Below, piece after piece: positions 1-8,901 of a stretch of 64,000 bases of DNA (the first letter of the stretch is position 1; each line of letters starts with the position of its first letter). The position numbers and the translations under genes were made by a program. Origin of the DNA: an uncultured Nesterenkonia sp. (GTDB taxonomy: Bacteria; Actinomycetota; Actinomycetes; Actinomycetales; Micrococcaceae). The notes beneath the pieces are model-generated. The model was given only the letters and a program-made list of their open reading frames with translations, ran no database searches and was not told the DNA's origin. The stretch covers positions 4,585 to 68,584 of the forward strand of contig CAMIAK010000012.1 of assembly GCA_946222885.1 (NCBI GenBank). The letters are read 5' to 3'.

Positions 1-2
1 TC

Positions 3-896
3 TCCCATGACGGCATCGGCACCCTCTTCTTCGACGGCACCGGCGAATACCACTGGTTCGACCTCGCAGAGCTGGACGCGGACTCCGAGATCGAGACCGA
101 GTCCGCCGAGACCGACGGCGAGCACCACGGCGTCGCCGTCGTCAACGAGGACGGCACCCGGTTCGAGACCCTGTCAGACCGCTCCGGCGCCCGCTTCCTG
201 GACACAGAGGGTGAGGAGGTCGACCGCAACGAGGACTGCCCGGGTGTCCACGGCGAAGCAGCCGGCCCGGAGAGCATCATCGCCGTCGGCTGCGAGGACG
301 GCGTGCTGATCTGGAACGGCGAGAGCTTCGAGAAGATCGACTCCGGTGAGGAGTACTCCCGGATCGGCAACCTCTTCCCCGCCGAGGGCTCCCCCATCTT
401 CCTGGGCGACTACAACCTCGACGAGGACGGAGGGGAGATGACCGAGGTCGCTCTGGTGGACGCCGAGGCCGGCGAGATCACCACCGTCGACGTGAGCTCA
501 CCCTACAACTTCCGCAACCTGGCCCGCGGTCCCGAGGGCGAGGCCCTGGTGGTGACCGAGGACGGGCAGCTGCACGTGATCGACCCGGAGACCGGCGAGC
601 ACACTGACCACCTGGACGTCGTCGAGGAGTGGACCGAGCCGGAGGAATGGCAGGAGCCCCGCCCCGCCATCCGCGTGATGGATGACATCGCCTACATCAC
701 TGAACCCGACAGCCAGCAGATCCACATGGTCGACCTGACCGAGCTCGAGGTCATCAACAGCGCCGATCTGGACTTCGTGCCCAATGAGATCGAAGGTGTG
801 GACGGCCGTCCGGTGGAGGGATTCTCCGAGGACTACGAGGACGACCACGGCGATCATGATCACGAAGACTCCGGCCACGAAGACCACGACCACTGA
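3..896 (+). CDS. aztD: AztD-like zinc metallochaperone (3' part)
   Basis: The reading frame is open from the left edge of the window, so the start, and with it the signal peptide, lies outside. The visible 297 residues carry repeated beta-propeller-like strands, a DCPGVHGEA segment and a C-terminal tail very rich in His, Asp and Glu (HGDHDHEDSGHEDHDH at the extreme end). In the AztD family, a periplasmic or secreted protein passes zinc to the solute-binding protein of an AztABC importer. The His-rich end is typical of a zinc-binding arm, although its position at the extreme C-terminus is this protein's own feature. The transporter genes, if present, must lie to the left. The family call rests on overall pattern and the His tail, and another secreted beta-propeller metal-binding protein is possible. 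A strong hairpin follows the gene. Confidence 0.7.
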   Translation, partial: SHDGIGTLFFDGTGEYHWFDLAELDADSEIETESAETDGEHHGVAVVNEDGTRFETLSDRSGARFLDTEGEEVDRNEDCPGVHGEAAGPESIIAVGCEDGVLIWNGESFEKIDSGEEYSRIGNLFPAEGSPIFLGDYNLDEDGGEMTEVALVDAEAGEITTVDVSSPYNFRNLARGPEGEALVVTEDGQLHVIDPETGEHTDHLDVVEEWTEPEEWQEPRPAIRVMDDIAYITEPDSQQIHMVDLTELEVINSADLDFVPNEIEGVDGRPVEGFSEDYEDDHGDHDHEDSGHEDHDH

Positions 897-1024
897 GCCC
901 TGCTCAGCGGAGGAGCTCCTCCCTATGACTCGGGTTCTGCCAGGCCCGGGACTCGCCGGCCCCTCCGGCGAGACTCCTCTGGTAGGTGCACGAGGGTGCT
1001 GAGCACCCTCAACAAGGTAGGTGG

Positions 1025-1063
1025 ACGGCCCGGTCTGAGCTTCAGCTCAGGCCGGGCCGTTTT
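1025..1063 (+). terminator. Rho-independent terminator after the AztD-like gene
   Basis: Arms at 1025-1040 and 1045-1060 pair over 16 bases with a single G-T type mismatch, around a TTCA tetraloop, and are followed by TTTT from 1060. It sits between the plus-strand chaperone gene and the minus-strand glycosylase gene, so it may stop transcription from both sides. Confidence 0.85.
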
Positions 1064-1087
1064 CCATGCGCCTCCTGCGGGAGCGGA

Positions 1088-1765
1088 TCACAGCTCCGGG
1101 ACGTTCCTGCCGGGGCGGTAGGCGGAGACGCTCCGATCCCCGTCGATCCAATAGCGCCAGGGGAACCTGGCACTGCCGCCCACCCCTGAGACGCCCACCC
1201 GCGGACCGCTGCGCAGCAGGGCCCCTGACGCCCAGCCGGCCGGAGGGGCCAGGGAGAAGCTGATCTCCGTGTTCGGCGCACTGCCCGTCTCAGAGCCGGG
1301 GGAGGATTCCAGGTGGACCGGCCAGGCGTCCATGGAGAGCTCGATGCCCAACCCCTGGCCGAGACGCCCCGGACCGGAGAGCAGCTTGGCGCCGGTGTCT
1401 CTGCCGCCGCGCCTCTCCACCGCCAGCTCGCGGCCCTCCAGCACCTCGCCGGCCCGCAGCAGCACTCCCCCGGCGGTCCCCTCCGGCCCGCAGGCCAGAT
1501 TCAGGCACCTGTGGATCCCATAGTTGAGATACACGTAGGTATGACGCGGAGGCCCGAAGAGCGAACTGTTGCGCGCCGTCCTTCCGTTGTAGCTGTGCGC
1601 GCCGGGGTCCTCGCCCTGGTCCCCATAGGCCTCGACCTCGGTGAGACTGACGGTGACCGCCCCGCGCGCCGTCGTCACGGTGAGCTCACATCCCAGCAGT
1701 GCGGGTGCCAGCACGGTGGCGTGTCCTTCGAAGAGCTCATGGAGTCGATTCACAGCGGTCCTCAC
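1088..1765 (-). CDS. mpg: DNA-3-methyladenine glycosylase (AAG/MPG family)
   Basis: A 225-residue protein of the alkyladenine DNA glycosylase family, which excises alkylated purines to begin base excision repair. Seen in the sequence: EVEAY near residue 42 (the catalytic Glu region), DPGAHSYNGRTARN, YVYLNYGIHRCLN and the LLSGPGRLGQGLGI segment, all in family order and at normal family length. The start is GTG at 1765. There is no clear Shine-Dalgarno sequence, but TAGTCT lies about six bases upstream, so a leaderless transcript beginning at the GTG is plausible. The gene is divergent from the YhgE/Pip operon and shares its promoter region, including the TetR-type palindrome. Confidence 0.88.
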   Translation of the reverse strand: MRTAVNRLHELFEGHATVLAPALLGCELTVTTARGAVTVSLTEVEAYGDQGEDPGAHSYNGRTARNSSLFGPPRHTYVYLNYGIHRCLNLACGPEGTAGGVLLRAGEVLEGRELAVERRGGRDTGAKLLSGPGRLGQGLGIELSMDAWPVHLESSPGSETGSAPNTEISFSLAPPAGWASGALLRSGPRVGVSGVGGSARFPWRYWIDGDRSVSAYRPGRNVPEL

Positions 1766-1794
1766 GGAACAAGACTAGAACATCCAGCTATTGA

Positions 1795-1808
1795 ACTGAC
1801 CAGTCAGT
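1795..1808. promoter_or_regulatory. TetR-type operator palindrome ACTGACCAGTCAGT
   Basis: A perfect 6-2-6 inverted repeat lies 16 bases before the first gene of the operon that ends with a TetR gene, and 30 bases from the divergent glycosylase start. Palindromes of the TGAC..GTCA form are common TetR-family operators. The likely reading is that the TetR encoded at 4622-5218 represses its own operon here. The assignment is inferred from position and symmetry. Confidence 0.6.
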
Positions 1809-1824
1809 CTAGTAATCTGAGTCC

Positions 1825-2409
1825 ATGCTCGAACTAGAGGACGTCTCCTTCCAGGGCCACCACCTCCCGCTCCTGCAGGACAGAAACCTGATCCTGCCGC
1901 AGGGAGCAACAGACCAGACCGTCGCCGCAACCTCGGAGGCACGCACGGCCCTTGCCCTGATCTGCTCCGGACGGCTCTCCCCCGACGGCGGCCGGGTGCT
2001 CTTCCAGGGTGAGGATGATCCCCGGAGGCTGCGCCGCAGCACTGCATTGGTCGACTCCCCCGGCATCACCTCCCCGGAGCACCACATGAGCGTCCGTGAC
2101 CTCGTCACAGAGTCGCTCGGACTCATCCCCGGGGGCCCAGGGAAGCGCATCCCGCCGGCCGCGGCGTGGATCTCCGAACAGGATGCGGACGACATCGCCG
2201 ACAGCCCTACCGTCGCCCTGCCCGCCGCGCTGAGGCTGTGGCTCATGACCGAACTGGCCTTCGCCGACCCCGGCGTCGAACTGGCGGTTCTGGACTCCCC
2301 CGACCGTCACGGGCTCGCACCGGCGGAGCTCTCGGAGCTGCTGCAGCTGGTCAGCGGTCCTGACGGGCGGACCGTGCTCGCCGTCGTCTCTGCGGAGGTC
2401 CTCCGATGA
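1825..2409 (+). CDS. ABC-ATPase-like protein lacking the Walker A motif
   Basis: A 194-residue protein whose start (LELEDVSFQGHHLPLLQDRNL) and layout follow an ABC transporter ATP-binding domain. The P-loop is absent: where GxxGxGKS should be, the sequence reads AATSEARTAL. The Walker B position reads LAVLDSPDRHGL, so the catalytic Glu after the Asp is replaced by Ser, and the signature motif is not recognisable. It is also short for the domain. It overlaps the YhgE/Pip gene by four bases (ATGA), so the two are translationally coupled. A non-hydrolysing partner or assembly factor for the neighbouring membrane protein is an inference; simple decay is the alternative, although the frame is clean and codon use is normal. 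Confidence 0.62.
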   Translation: MLELEDVSFQGHHLPLLQDRNLILPQGATDQTVAATSEARTALALICSGRLSPDGGRVLFQGEDDPRRLRRSTALVDSPGITSPEHHMSVRDLVTESLGLIPGGPGKRIPPAAAWISEQDADDIADSPTVALPAALRLWLMTELAFADPGVELAVLDSPDRHGLAPAELSELLQLVSGPDGRTVLAVVSAEVLR

Positions 2410-4625
2410 GCATCCTGACCCTCCCGCGCTCCGAGTGGAGGCGCCTGACCAGCGGGTTCGACCCCGTCAAGACGCTCATCGGGCTCTCCCTGATCCCCCT
2501 GCTGTACGCAGCCGTCTATCTCTATGCCAACTGGGACCCCTACGGGAACATGGGCGAGGTCGACGCCGCCCTGGTCAACCTGGACACCGGCGCCGACTTC
2601 GACGGCGAGACACGGGTCATCGGCGACGATGTGGCCGATGACCTCCTGGAGGACGGATCCTTCGGCTGGCACACGGTCTCCCGCCGTGATCTGGCAGAGG
2701 AGGGGACAGCCCGCGGCGACTACCAGTTCGCCCTGATCATCCCTGAGGACTTCTCCTCCTCCCTGGCCTCGCCCGCGGACCTGGAGGACCCCGAGCAGGC
2801 GCAGATCGAGATCGTGAGCAACGAGGCCAACAACTACCTGCTCTCCAGCATCCTGGACGTACTGGCCGCAGAGCTCCATGAGTCCGTCTCCGAGGAGGTC
2901 GGACGCGAGGCCGCCGACCAGATGCTCACCGGCTTCGGCCGGATCCACCAGCAGCTCACCGAGGCCGCCGACGGCGCAGACGAGCTGCACTCCGGTGCCG
3001 GAGAGCTGGAGTCAGGGATCGGGGAGCTCCACGACGGCGCGGACGAGCTGCATCAGGGGGCCTCCGACCTGGACGCCGGACTCGGTGAGCTGGACGAGGG
3101 CATGGTTCCGCTGCGTGAGGGGACCCAGGCCCTCGAAGAGGGCGCAGGGGACCTCAGCGACGGCTCCTGGACGCTCTTCGACGGGATCGTGGAGCTGGAC
3201 GAGGGCGCGGGCAGCCTCCAGCAGGGAGCCGACGCCGCCCAGGAGGGCGCCTCCGCTCTGGACGAAGGGCTCGCAGAGCTCAGCTCCGGCGCGGAGGAGG
3301 TGGCCGAGGGCAACGAACAGCTTGCCGGAGCCTCCCAGGAGGCCCTGGACGTGCTGGAGGAGTATGAGGACGCCGCCGGGACCCGGACCGGGCAGAGCGT
3401 CCAACAGCTGATCGACGCCGGGATCATCACCGAGGAGCAGGCGGAGGCCGCGGCGGCCGAGCTGGCCCCCATCCTGGAGGAGAGCGAGCTCGTGGGGCGG
3501 GCGCAGGAGGTCCGCGGCGAGCTCGAAGGGGCGCAGGAGGCCGTGGACGCCCTCGCCGAAGGGTCACGTTCGGTGGCCGACGGTGCCTCGGAGCTCAGTT
3601 CCGGCGCTTCTGCGCTCTCCGAGGGAACTGCCGAACTCGCAGGCGGGATCCCTGCCCTCACCGACGGGTTGAGCGAGGCCCGTTCGGGCGCATATTCCCT
3701 CGCAGAAGGTGCAGGAGACCTGGCCGAGGGCGCAGCCTCCGCCGACGACGGGGTCGCAGAGCTCCAGGAGGGGGCGGCGGAGCTGGCTGACGGCGCGGAG
3801 GCCCTGGCCCAGGGGGCCGGGGACCTCGAGGACGGGCTCGCTGAGGCCGAGGACGGCGCCCGGGAGCTCACCACGGGAAGCGGGGAGCTCGCCTCCGAGC
3901 TCGGCAGCGGGGCCGAGGAGGTGCCGGATCCAGATGAACAGCAGCGGCACGAGGTCAGCAGCGTCATCGGGAACCCGCTGAACGTCACCCAGACGGCGCA
4001 GGCGGAGGCCGGCTCATACGGCGCCGGGATGGCACCGTTCTTCATGGGGCTGGCTCTGTGGATCGGAGCGCTGGTGATGCTCCAGGTCCTCCGCCCCGCC
4101 TCTCCCCGGGCCCTGGCCTCCAACGCCTCCACCCCTGCGGTGGCAGTGGGATCCTGGTTGCCCTTCCTGGCCCTCTCCGCCCTCCAAGGCCTCCTGCTCT
4201 ATGGCGCGGTCACCCTGGGCCTGGGCCTGGAGCCTGCCCACCCGTGGCTTGTCCTGCTGGTCCTTCTTGCCGCCTCTGCCTCCTTCTCCGCACTGATCCA
4301 AGGATTGGTGCTGCTGCTGGGGAATCCGGGGAAGTTCGTAGCGATCATCCTGCTGGTTCTGCAGCTTGTGGGCGCCGGGGGCACCTTCCCCAGCCAGTCC
4401 CTTCCCGGACCCCTGGAGACTCTGCACCCCATCCTCCCGCTGACCTATGTGGTGTCAGGCCTGCGCCATGCGATCTACGGAGCAGAGACCGCGGCAGTGC
4501 TCACCAGCCTGGGGGCTCTGGGATCGTTCACCCTTCTGGGACTGGGAATCCTGCTGGTGGCTGTGCGGAAGAATAGGATGTGGACGCTGAGACGTCTGCA
4601 CCCGCCTATCCAGGAGGACGCGTGA
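2406..4625 (+). CDS. YhgE/Pip family membrane protein (ABC-2-like exporter)
   Basis: A 739-residue protein. One membrane segment near residues 20-40 is followed by a large extracytoplasmic region, and residues of roughly 185-515 consist of many heptad-like units of the form ADGAxELxxGAxxL, the pattern named for this family. Five to six membrane segments occupy about residues 540-735. This is the YhgE/Pip architecture (phage-infection-protein type), related to ABC-2 permeases and to the ESX/type VII accessory protein EsaA. The cargo is unknown. The gene sits between the ATPase-like gene (ATGA overlap) and a TetR gene (GTGA overlap), so all three form one coupled operon, probably derepressed by a membrane-active or hydrophobic ligand of the TetR. 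Confidence 0.85.
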   Translation: MSILTLPRSEWRRLTSGFDPVKTLIGLSLIPLLYAAVYLYANWDPYGNMGEVDAALVNLDTGADFDGETRVIGDDVADDLLEDGSFGWHTVSRRDLAEEGTARGDYQFALIIPEDFSSSLASPADLEDPEQAQIEIVSNEANNYLLSSILDVLAAELHESVSEEVGREAADQMLTGFGRIHQQLTEAADGADELHSGAGELESGIGELHDGADELHQGASDLDAGLGELDEGMVPLREGTQALEEGAGDLSDGSWTLFDGIVELDEGAGSLQQGADAAQEGASALDEGLAELSSGAEEVAEGNEQLAGASQEALDVLEEYEDAAGTRTGQSVQQLIDAGIITEEQAEAAAAELAPILEESELVGRAQEVRGELEGAQEAVDALAEGSRSVADGASELSSGASALSEGTAELAGGIPALTDGLSEARSGAYSLAEGAGDLAEGAASADDGVAELQEGAAELADGAEALAQGAGDLEDGLAEAEDGARELTTGSGELASELGSGAEEVPDPDEQQRHEVSSVIGNPLNVTQTAQAEAGSYGAGMAPFFMGLALWIGALVMLQVLRPASPRALASNASTPAVAVGSWLPFLALSALQGLLLYGAVTLGLGLEPAHPWLVLLVLLAASASFSALIQGLVLLLGNPGKFVAIILLVLQLVGAGGTFPSQSLPGPLETLHPILPLTYVVSGLRHAIYGAETAAVLTSLGALGSFTLLGLGILLVAVRKNRMWTLRRLHPPIQEDA

Positions 4626-5218
4626 GCACCGCCCCCACAGCCCCGCCCAGGACTTCCGCCCGGGTGAAGATCCTGCATGCCATGATGGCTCTGGACGACC
4701 ACCGCAGCGTCCAGGACCATACGGTCGACGAGCTGGCCCGCTCTGCGGGGGTCGCGAAGGGCTCTGTCTATTACCACTTCGGCTCCAAAGAGAACCTGGT
4801 CCGAGAGATGCTGGTGCACGGGGCCGCCGAACTGCAGTCTCTGATGGACGAGCTCGAGCGGGATGATTCCGCCGCCCCCCGGGAGGCATTCCGCGCGCAG
4901 CTTCGGGCCGCCTGCCGCTTCCTGGAGGAGCACCCCTCCTTCACGGGGCTCGTGGCGTTCGCCCTGGCCCAGCGCCAGGGGGATGACAGTCATCAGTTGC
5001 GCGAGGAGAAGGAGGCCATCGTCAGGCTGCTCTCCCAGCGCATCGAGCACCTCGAACAGGCAGAGGGACGGGCGGCCACTCCCGGCGCGACGCTGGAGGT
5101 GGCCGCGACCGCCCTGCTTTCCGCCGCGGTGACCCTGACCATCGAAAGGATGACGGTGCACCCGCAGTGGGATGTGGAGACCTGCGTGGAGGCACTGCTG
5201 CGCCTGGTCACCAGCTGA
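4622..5218 (+). CDS. TetR family transcriptional regulator
   Basis: A 198-residue protein with an N-terminal helix-turn-helix (TVDELARSAGVAKGSVYYHF) and a helical ligand-binding C-terminal part. I chose the GTG at 4622 because it overlaps the stop of the upstream gene (GTGA) and leaves a normal TetR N-terminus; an upstream ATG at 4580 in the same frame would add 14 residues inside the exporter gene. As the last gene of the YhgE/Pip operon, it is likely its autorepressor, acting at the palindrome at 1795-1808. The stop is only 13 bases from the convergent transglycosylase gene. Confidence 0.85.
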   Translation: MSTAPTAPPRTSARVKILHAMMALDDHRSVQDHTVDELARSAGVAKGSVYYHFGSKENLVREMLVHGAAELQSLMDELERDDSAAPREAFRAQLRAACRFLEEHPSFTGLVAFALAQRQGDDSHQLREEKEAIVRLLSQRIEHLEQAEGRAATPGATLEVAATALLSAAVTLTIERMTVHPQWDVETCVEALLRLVTS

Positions 5219-5231
5219 GGAGGAGCTGCGG

Positions 5232-6032
5232 CTAGGAAGCCGCCTCCGCGTACTCCTCCGCGTGGCGGGCGACGTCGACGGCATACTGGACCGACTGGTT
5301 GTAGGCGGTCACCGCATCGTTCCATCCCTGGTCCGTGGTGAGGTCCTCCCCCGCCGCGCACAGGTAGACCGCCGCGGTCAGCGCGGCGTCGTCGTACTGA
5401 TGCACATCGGCCTGACCATCCAGGTTCCCGTCCCGGGCCCACTGCTCCCAGGTGGTGGGGATGAACTGCATCGGCCCCACGGCGCGGTCCCATTCGTCAT
5501 CGCCGTCGAGCTCCCCGCCGTCGGTGTCCGGGATCTCCATCAGCCCCTCGGAGCCGTCCAGCGGCACTCCGATGACTGGCGGATCCACCACGCCGTCCTC
5601 ACCGATCTGCCCGCCGCCGTATGAGCCGTGCCGGGACTCCACCTGCCCGACGCCGGCCAGGGTGTTCCAGCCCAGGCCGCAGTCCGGGTCCTCCTCGGCC
5701 AGCCGCAGGGCCGCTCCTGCATAGGAGGCCAGCGCCCGGGAGGGGATGCCGGTCTCCTCGCTCACCCGATCCACCCAGGCCTGTTCGGGGAGGCTCGCCA
5801 GCGGGACCCCGGAGACGGCGTCGCGCCGCTCCGGGGCGTCCGGGAGAAGCTGCTCGGGAGCCTCCGGGTAGCCCAGCTCGGTGGGATGAGGCTCCGGCTC
5901 CTCCCGGCCGGCCATCGTGCTGACCATCACCACACTCATCGCGACCAGCAGCAGCGCGGCGAGGACGCCCACGGCCGCACGGCGGCGCCTGACCTTCGGC
6001 GAAGGACGTGACGGAGCGCCGGCGGCGGACAC
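5232..6032 (-). CDS. Secreted lytic murein transglycosylase
   Basis: A 266-residue protein. A basic N-terminus and a hydrophobic segment at about residues 20-42 give a signal anchor or signal peptide. The mature part carries GIPSRALASYAGAA, then GWNTLAGVGQVESRHG with the catalytic Glu, AVGPMQFIPTTWEQW, the DGNLDGQAD loop and an AYNQSVQYAVDV end. This is the MltB-like lytic transglycosylase fold found in actinobacteria, which cleaves the glycan of peptidoglycan to give 1,6-anhydro ends during wall growth. It is convergent with the TetR gene and lies directly downstream of argH, 15 bases away, so read-through from argH is possible. Confidence 0.87.
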   Translation of the reverse strand: MSAAGAPSRPSPKVRRRRAAVGVLAALLLVAMSVVMVSTMAGREEPEPHPTELGYPEAPEQLLPDAPERRDAVSGVPLASLPEQAWVDRVSEETGIPSRALASYAGAALRLAEEDPDCGLGWNTLAGVGQVESRHGSYGGGQIGEDGVVDPPVIGVPLDGSEGLMEIPDTDGGELDGDDEWDRAVGPMQFIPTTWEQWARDGNLDGQADVHQYDDAALTAAVYLCAAGEDLTTDQGWNDAVTAYNQSVQYAVDVARHAEEYAEAAS

Positions 6033-6047
6033 GGGAAGGGATCAGCC

Positions 6048-7499
6048 TCAGCTGACGGCGTCGGGACCTACGTTGCTGCCGGGGCTCGCCGCGAACTCGC
6101 GGACGGGCTCCAGCTGGCGCTTGAGCTCCTCGAGCTGCTCGGCCACCGCCAGCGGCGCAGTGCCTCCGCGGGACCCGCGGGACTTCAGCGACCCGGAGGT
6201 GGTCAGCACCTCGCGGACCGCCGGGGCGAGGTGCCCGGAGATCCCCGCGAACTCCTCGTCCGTGAGGTCCCACAGCTCGACGTCGCGGGACTCAGCGAGC
6301 TGCACGCACTCACCGGCCAGCTCATGGGCCACCCGGAAGGGCACCCCCTGCCGGACCAGCCATTCGGCGATGTCGGTGGCCAGCGCGAAGCCCCGGGGAG
6401 CCAGCTCGGCCATCCGCTCGGTGTGGAACTCCAGGGTGGCGATCATCCCGGAGACCGCCGGCAGCAGCAGCTCCAAGGTGTCCACGGCGTCGAAGAGCGG
6501 CTCCTTGTCCTCCTGCAGGTCCCGGTTATAGGCCAGGGGGAGGCCCTTGAGGGTGCCCAGCAGGCCGGTGAGGTCACCGATGAGGCGTCCGGACTTGCCG
6601 CGGGCGAGCTCGGCGACGTCGGGGTTCTTCTTCTGCGGCATGATCGAGCTGCCGGTGGAGAAGGCGTCGTCCAGGGTGACGAAGGAGGCCTCCTTGGTGG
6701 CCCAGAAGATGACCTCTTCGCTGATCCGGGAGAGGTCCACGCCGACCATGGCCGCCACCCAGGCGAACTCCGCGTAGACGTCGCGGGAGGCGGTGCCGTC
6801 GATGGAGTTCCACGCGGCCTCGGCGAAGCCCAGCTCCTCAGCCACCCGCTGCGGGTCCAGCCCGAGCGAAGAACCTGCCAGGGCCCCGGAGCCGTAGGGC
6901 GAGACCGCCGCACGGGCGTCCCAGTCGATGAGCCGCTGCAGGTCCCGGGTGAAGGCCCAGGCGTGGGCCAGCAGGTGGTGGGACAGCAGCACCGGCTGCG
7001 CATGCTGCAGATGCGTGCGCCCGGGCATGGGAGCCTCGGGGTGGGCCTCCGCCTGCGAGATCAGGGCGTCGATGACGCCGGTGACCTGGGCGGCGATGAC
7101 CCGGGCGTGGTCCCGTAGGAACATCCGGCCCATCGTGGCGATCTGGTCGTTGCGGGAGCGCCCGGCGCGCAGCTTGCCGCCCAGCTCCTCCCCCGCGCGC
7201 TCCAGCAGCCCGCGCTCGAGGGCTCCGTGGACGTCCTCATCGGACTCGGCCGGCCCGAAGGCGCCGGAGAGGACGTCCTCCTCCAGCCGGTCCAGGGCAG
7301 AGAGCATCCCGGCCAGCTCGGAGTCCTCCAGCAGCCCGGTGCGGTGCAGGACCCGCGCATGGGCGCGGGAGCCGGCGATGTCATAGCGGGCCAGCCGGAA
7401 GTCGAACTGGGTGGACTTGCTCAGCGCGGCCAGCGCGTCGGCCGGCCCGGAGGCGAAGCGTCCGCCCCACAGGGAGCCCTCGTGGGTCTTGTCAGCCAC
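6048..7499 (-). CDS. argH: Argininosuccinate lyase
   Basis: A 483-residue enzyme for the last step of arginine synthesis, splitting argininosuccinate into arginine and fumarate. The fumarase-superfamily signature GSSIMPQKKNPD (near residue 280) carries the flexible catalytic Ser loop, and SRNDQIAT and HLQHAQPV are also present. The length is normal. It follows argG on the same strand after five bases, so the two are cotranscribed. The N-terminus LWGGRFASGPADALAALSKS is standard for the family and supports the ATG at 7499. Confidence 0.96.
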   Translation of the reverse strand: MADKTHEGSLWGGRFASGPADALAALSKSTQFDFRLARYDIAGSRAHARVLHRTGLLEDSELAGMLSALDRLEEDVLSGAFGPAESDEDVHGALERGLLERAGEELGGKLRAGRSRNDQIATMGRMFLRDHARVIAAQVTGVIDALISQAEAHPEAPMPGRTHLQHAQPVLLSHHLLAHAWAFTRDLQRLIDWDARAAVSPYGSGALAGSSLGLDPQRVAEELGFAEAAWNSIDGTASRDVYAEFAWVAAMVGVDLSRISEEVIFWATKEASFVTLDDAFSTGSSIMPQKKNPDVAELARGKSGRLIGDLTGLLGTLKGLPLAYNRDLQEDKEPLFDAVDTLELLLPAVSGMIATLEFHTERMAELAPRGFALATDIAEWLVRQGVPFRVAHELAGECVQLAESRDVELWDLTDEEFAGISGHLAPAVREVLTTSGSLKSRGSRGGTAPLAVAEQLEELKRQLEPVREFAASPGSNVGPDAVS

Positions 7500-7504
7500 G
7501 TGCC

Positions 7505-8740
7505 CTACTTCCCGACACCGTGGCCGGAGAGGTCCGGCTTGCCGTGGAGGCGCTCCTCGCGCTGGGAGGCGGTCCGGGAGGAGAGCCCGTAGATGTCGAT
7601 GAAGCCCGGCGCCGAGGACTGGTCGAAGGAGTCGCCCTCGTCATAGGTGGCCAGGTTGAAGTCGTACAGGGAGGTCTCGGACTTCCGGCCCTGGACGGTG
7701 GCGCGGCCGCCGTGCAGCTCCAGGCGGATCTCCCCGGAGACGTACTTCTGGGTCTCGTCGACGAAGGTGTCCAGGTTCTTCTTCAGCGGGGAGAACCACT
7801 GGCCGTCGTAGACCAGCTCGGTCCAGCGCTGGTCCACGGTCTTCTTGAACCGGGCCTGCTCACGCTCCAGGGTGATGTTCTCCAGCTCGCGGTGGGCGGC
7901 CATCAGCGCCATGGCGCCGGGAGCCTCGTAGATCTCGCGGGACTTGATGCCGACCAGGCGGTCCTCGACGATGTCGATGCGGCCCACGCCCTGGGCGCCG
8001 GCGCGGCGGTTCAGGTGCTCGATGATCTGCAGCGGGGTCAGGGTCTCGCCGTCCAGCGCCACCGGGACGCCGGCGTCGAAGGTGATGTTCACGACGTCGG
8101 GCGCCGGCGGGAAGGCCGGGTCCTCGGTGTAGTCGTAGACGTCCTTGGTGGGACCGTTCCAGATATCCTCCAGGAAGCCGGTCTCCACGGCGCGGCCCCA
8201 GACGTTCTGGTCGATGGAGAAGGGGTTCTTCTTGGTGGTCTCGATCGGGAGGTCGTGCTTCTCCGCATACTCGATGGCCTTCTCGCGGGTCAGGGCGAGG
8301 TCGCGGACAGGAGCGATGCACTTCAGCTCCGGGCCGAGGGTCTGGATGGAGACCTCGAAGCGGACCTGATCGTTGCCCTTGCCGGTGCACCCGTGGGCCA
8401 CCGTGGTGGCGCCGAACTGCTGGGCGGCTGCCACCAGGTGCTTGGAGATCACCGGGCGGGAGATCGCGGAGACCAGCGGATAGGCATCCGTGTAGAGGCC
8501 GTTGGCCTTCAGCGTGGGCATGCAGTACTGCTCGGCGAACTCGTCGCGGGCGTCGGCCACGTAGGCCTCCACCGCACCGCAGTCCAGGGCGCGCTGGCGG
8601 ACGGTCTCCAGGGACTCGCCCCCCTGCCCAACGTCGACGGCGACGGCGACCACTTCGGCGCCGGTGGCCTCGGCGATCCAGCCGATGGCCACGGAGGTGT
8701 CGAGGCCGCCCGAATAGGCGAGAACGATGCGGTCGGTCAC
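7505..8740 (-). CDS. argG: Argininosuccinate synthase
   Basis: A 411-residue ATP-dependent ligase joining citrulline and aspartate. The N-terminal PP-loop LAYSGGLDTSVAIGW binds ATP, and AHGCTGKGNDQVRFE follows. I place the start at GTG 8740 (VTDRIVLAYSGG): an AGGAG lies seven bases upstream and homologues begin here, whereas an in-frame ATG at 8818 would add 26 unconserved Pro-rich residues over the operator region. The gene heads the argGH unit. ARG-box-like TATGCA repeats lie about 100 bases upstream. Confidence 0.96.
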   Translation of the reverse strand: MTDRIVLAYSGGLDTSVAIGWIAEATGAEVVAVAVDVGQGGESLETVRQRALDCGAVEAYVADARDEFAEQYCMPTLKANGLYTDAYPLVSAISRPVISKHLVAAAQQFGATTVAHGCTGKGNDQVRFEVSIQTLGPELKCIAPVRDLALTREKAIEYAEKHDLPIETTKKNPFSIDQNVWGRAVETGFLEDIWNGPTKDVYDYTEDPAFPPAPDVVNITFDAGVPVALDGETLTPLQIIEHLNRRAGAQGVGRIDIVEDRLVGIKSREIYEAPGAMALMAAHRELENITLEREQARFKKTVDQRWTELVYDGQWFSPLKKNLDTFVDETQKYVSGEIRLELHGGRATVQGRKSETSLYDFNLATYDEGDSFDQSSAPGFIDIYGLSSRTASQREERLHGKPDLSGHGVGK

Positions 8741-8839
8741 TGCAGGCTCCTTGAGAGGTCTGTGCTGTCTGGGATCTCCGGGCCCCTGAGGAGGCGGAGA
8801 TGTCTGGCTCGGCGGCAAGTCTACATAAATATTCAGTTC

Positions 8840-8860
8840 TATGCATACTCACGCATTGCA
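8840..8860. promoter_or_regulatory. Putative ArgR operator before argG
   Basis: TATGCATACTCACGCATTGCA-like sequence containing two TGCA half-sites. Its first 12 bases (TATGCATACTCA) match the site before argC in 11 of 12 positions, in the same orientation relative to the gene. Actinobacterial ARG boxes are built from TGCAT/ATGCA half-sites, so ArgR binding is likely. The site lies between the divergent argG and ankyrin genes. Confidence 0.6.
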
Positions 8861-8901
8861 CTGCTGTCCCCACCAGGGTATCGCTCGGTAGAGTGATGCC
8901 C

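Noticed and set aside
3011..4130. Tandem DNA repeats in the YhgE/Pip gene
   Set aside because: The repeats are at the protein level (heptad-like units); the DNA copies are too diverged to form a repeat array.
7520..8896. Long plus-strand open frame (458 codons) opposite argG
   Set aside because: It is the antisense shadow of a well conserved enzyme in high-G+C DNA and its product is low-complexity Gly/Val/Asp-rich with no family motifs.
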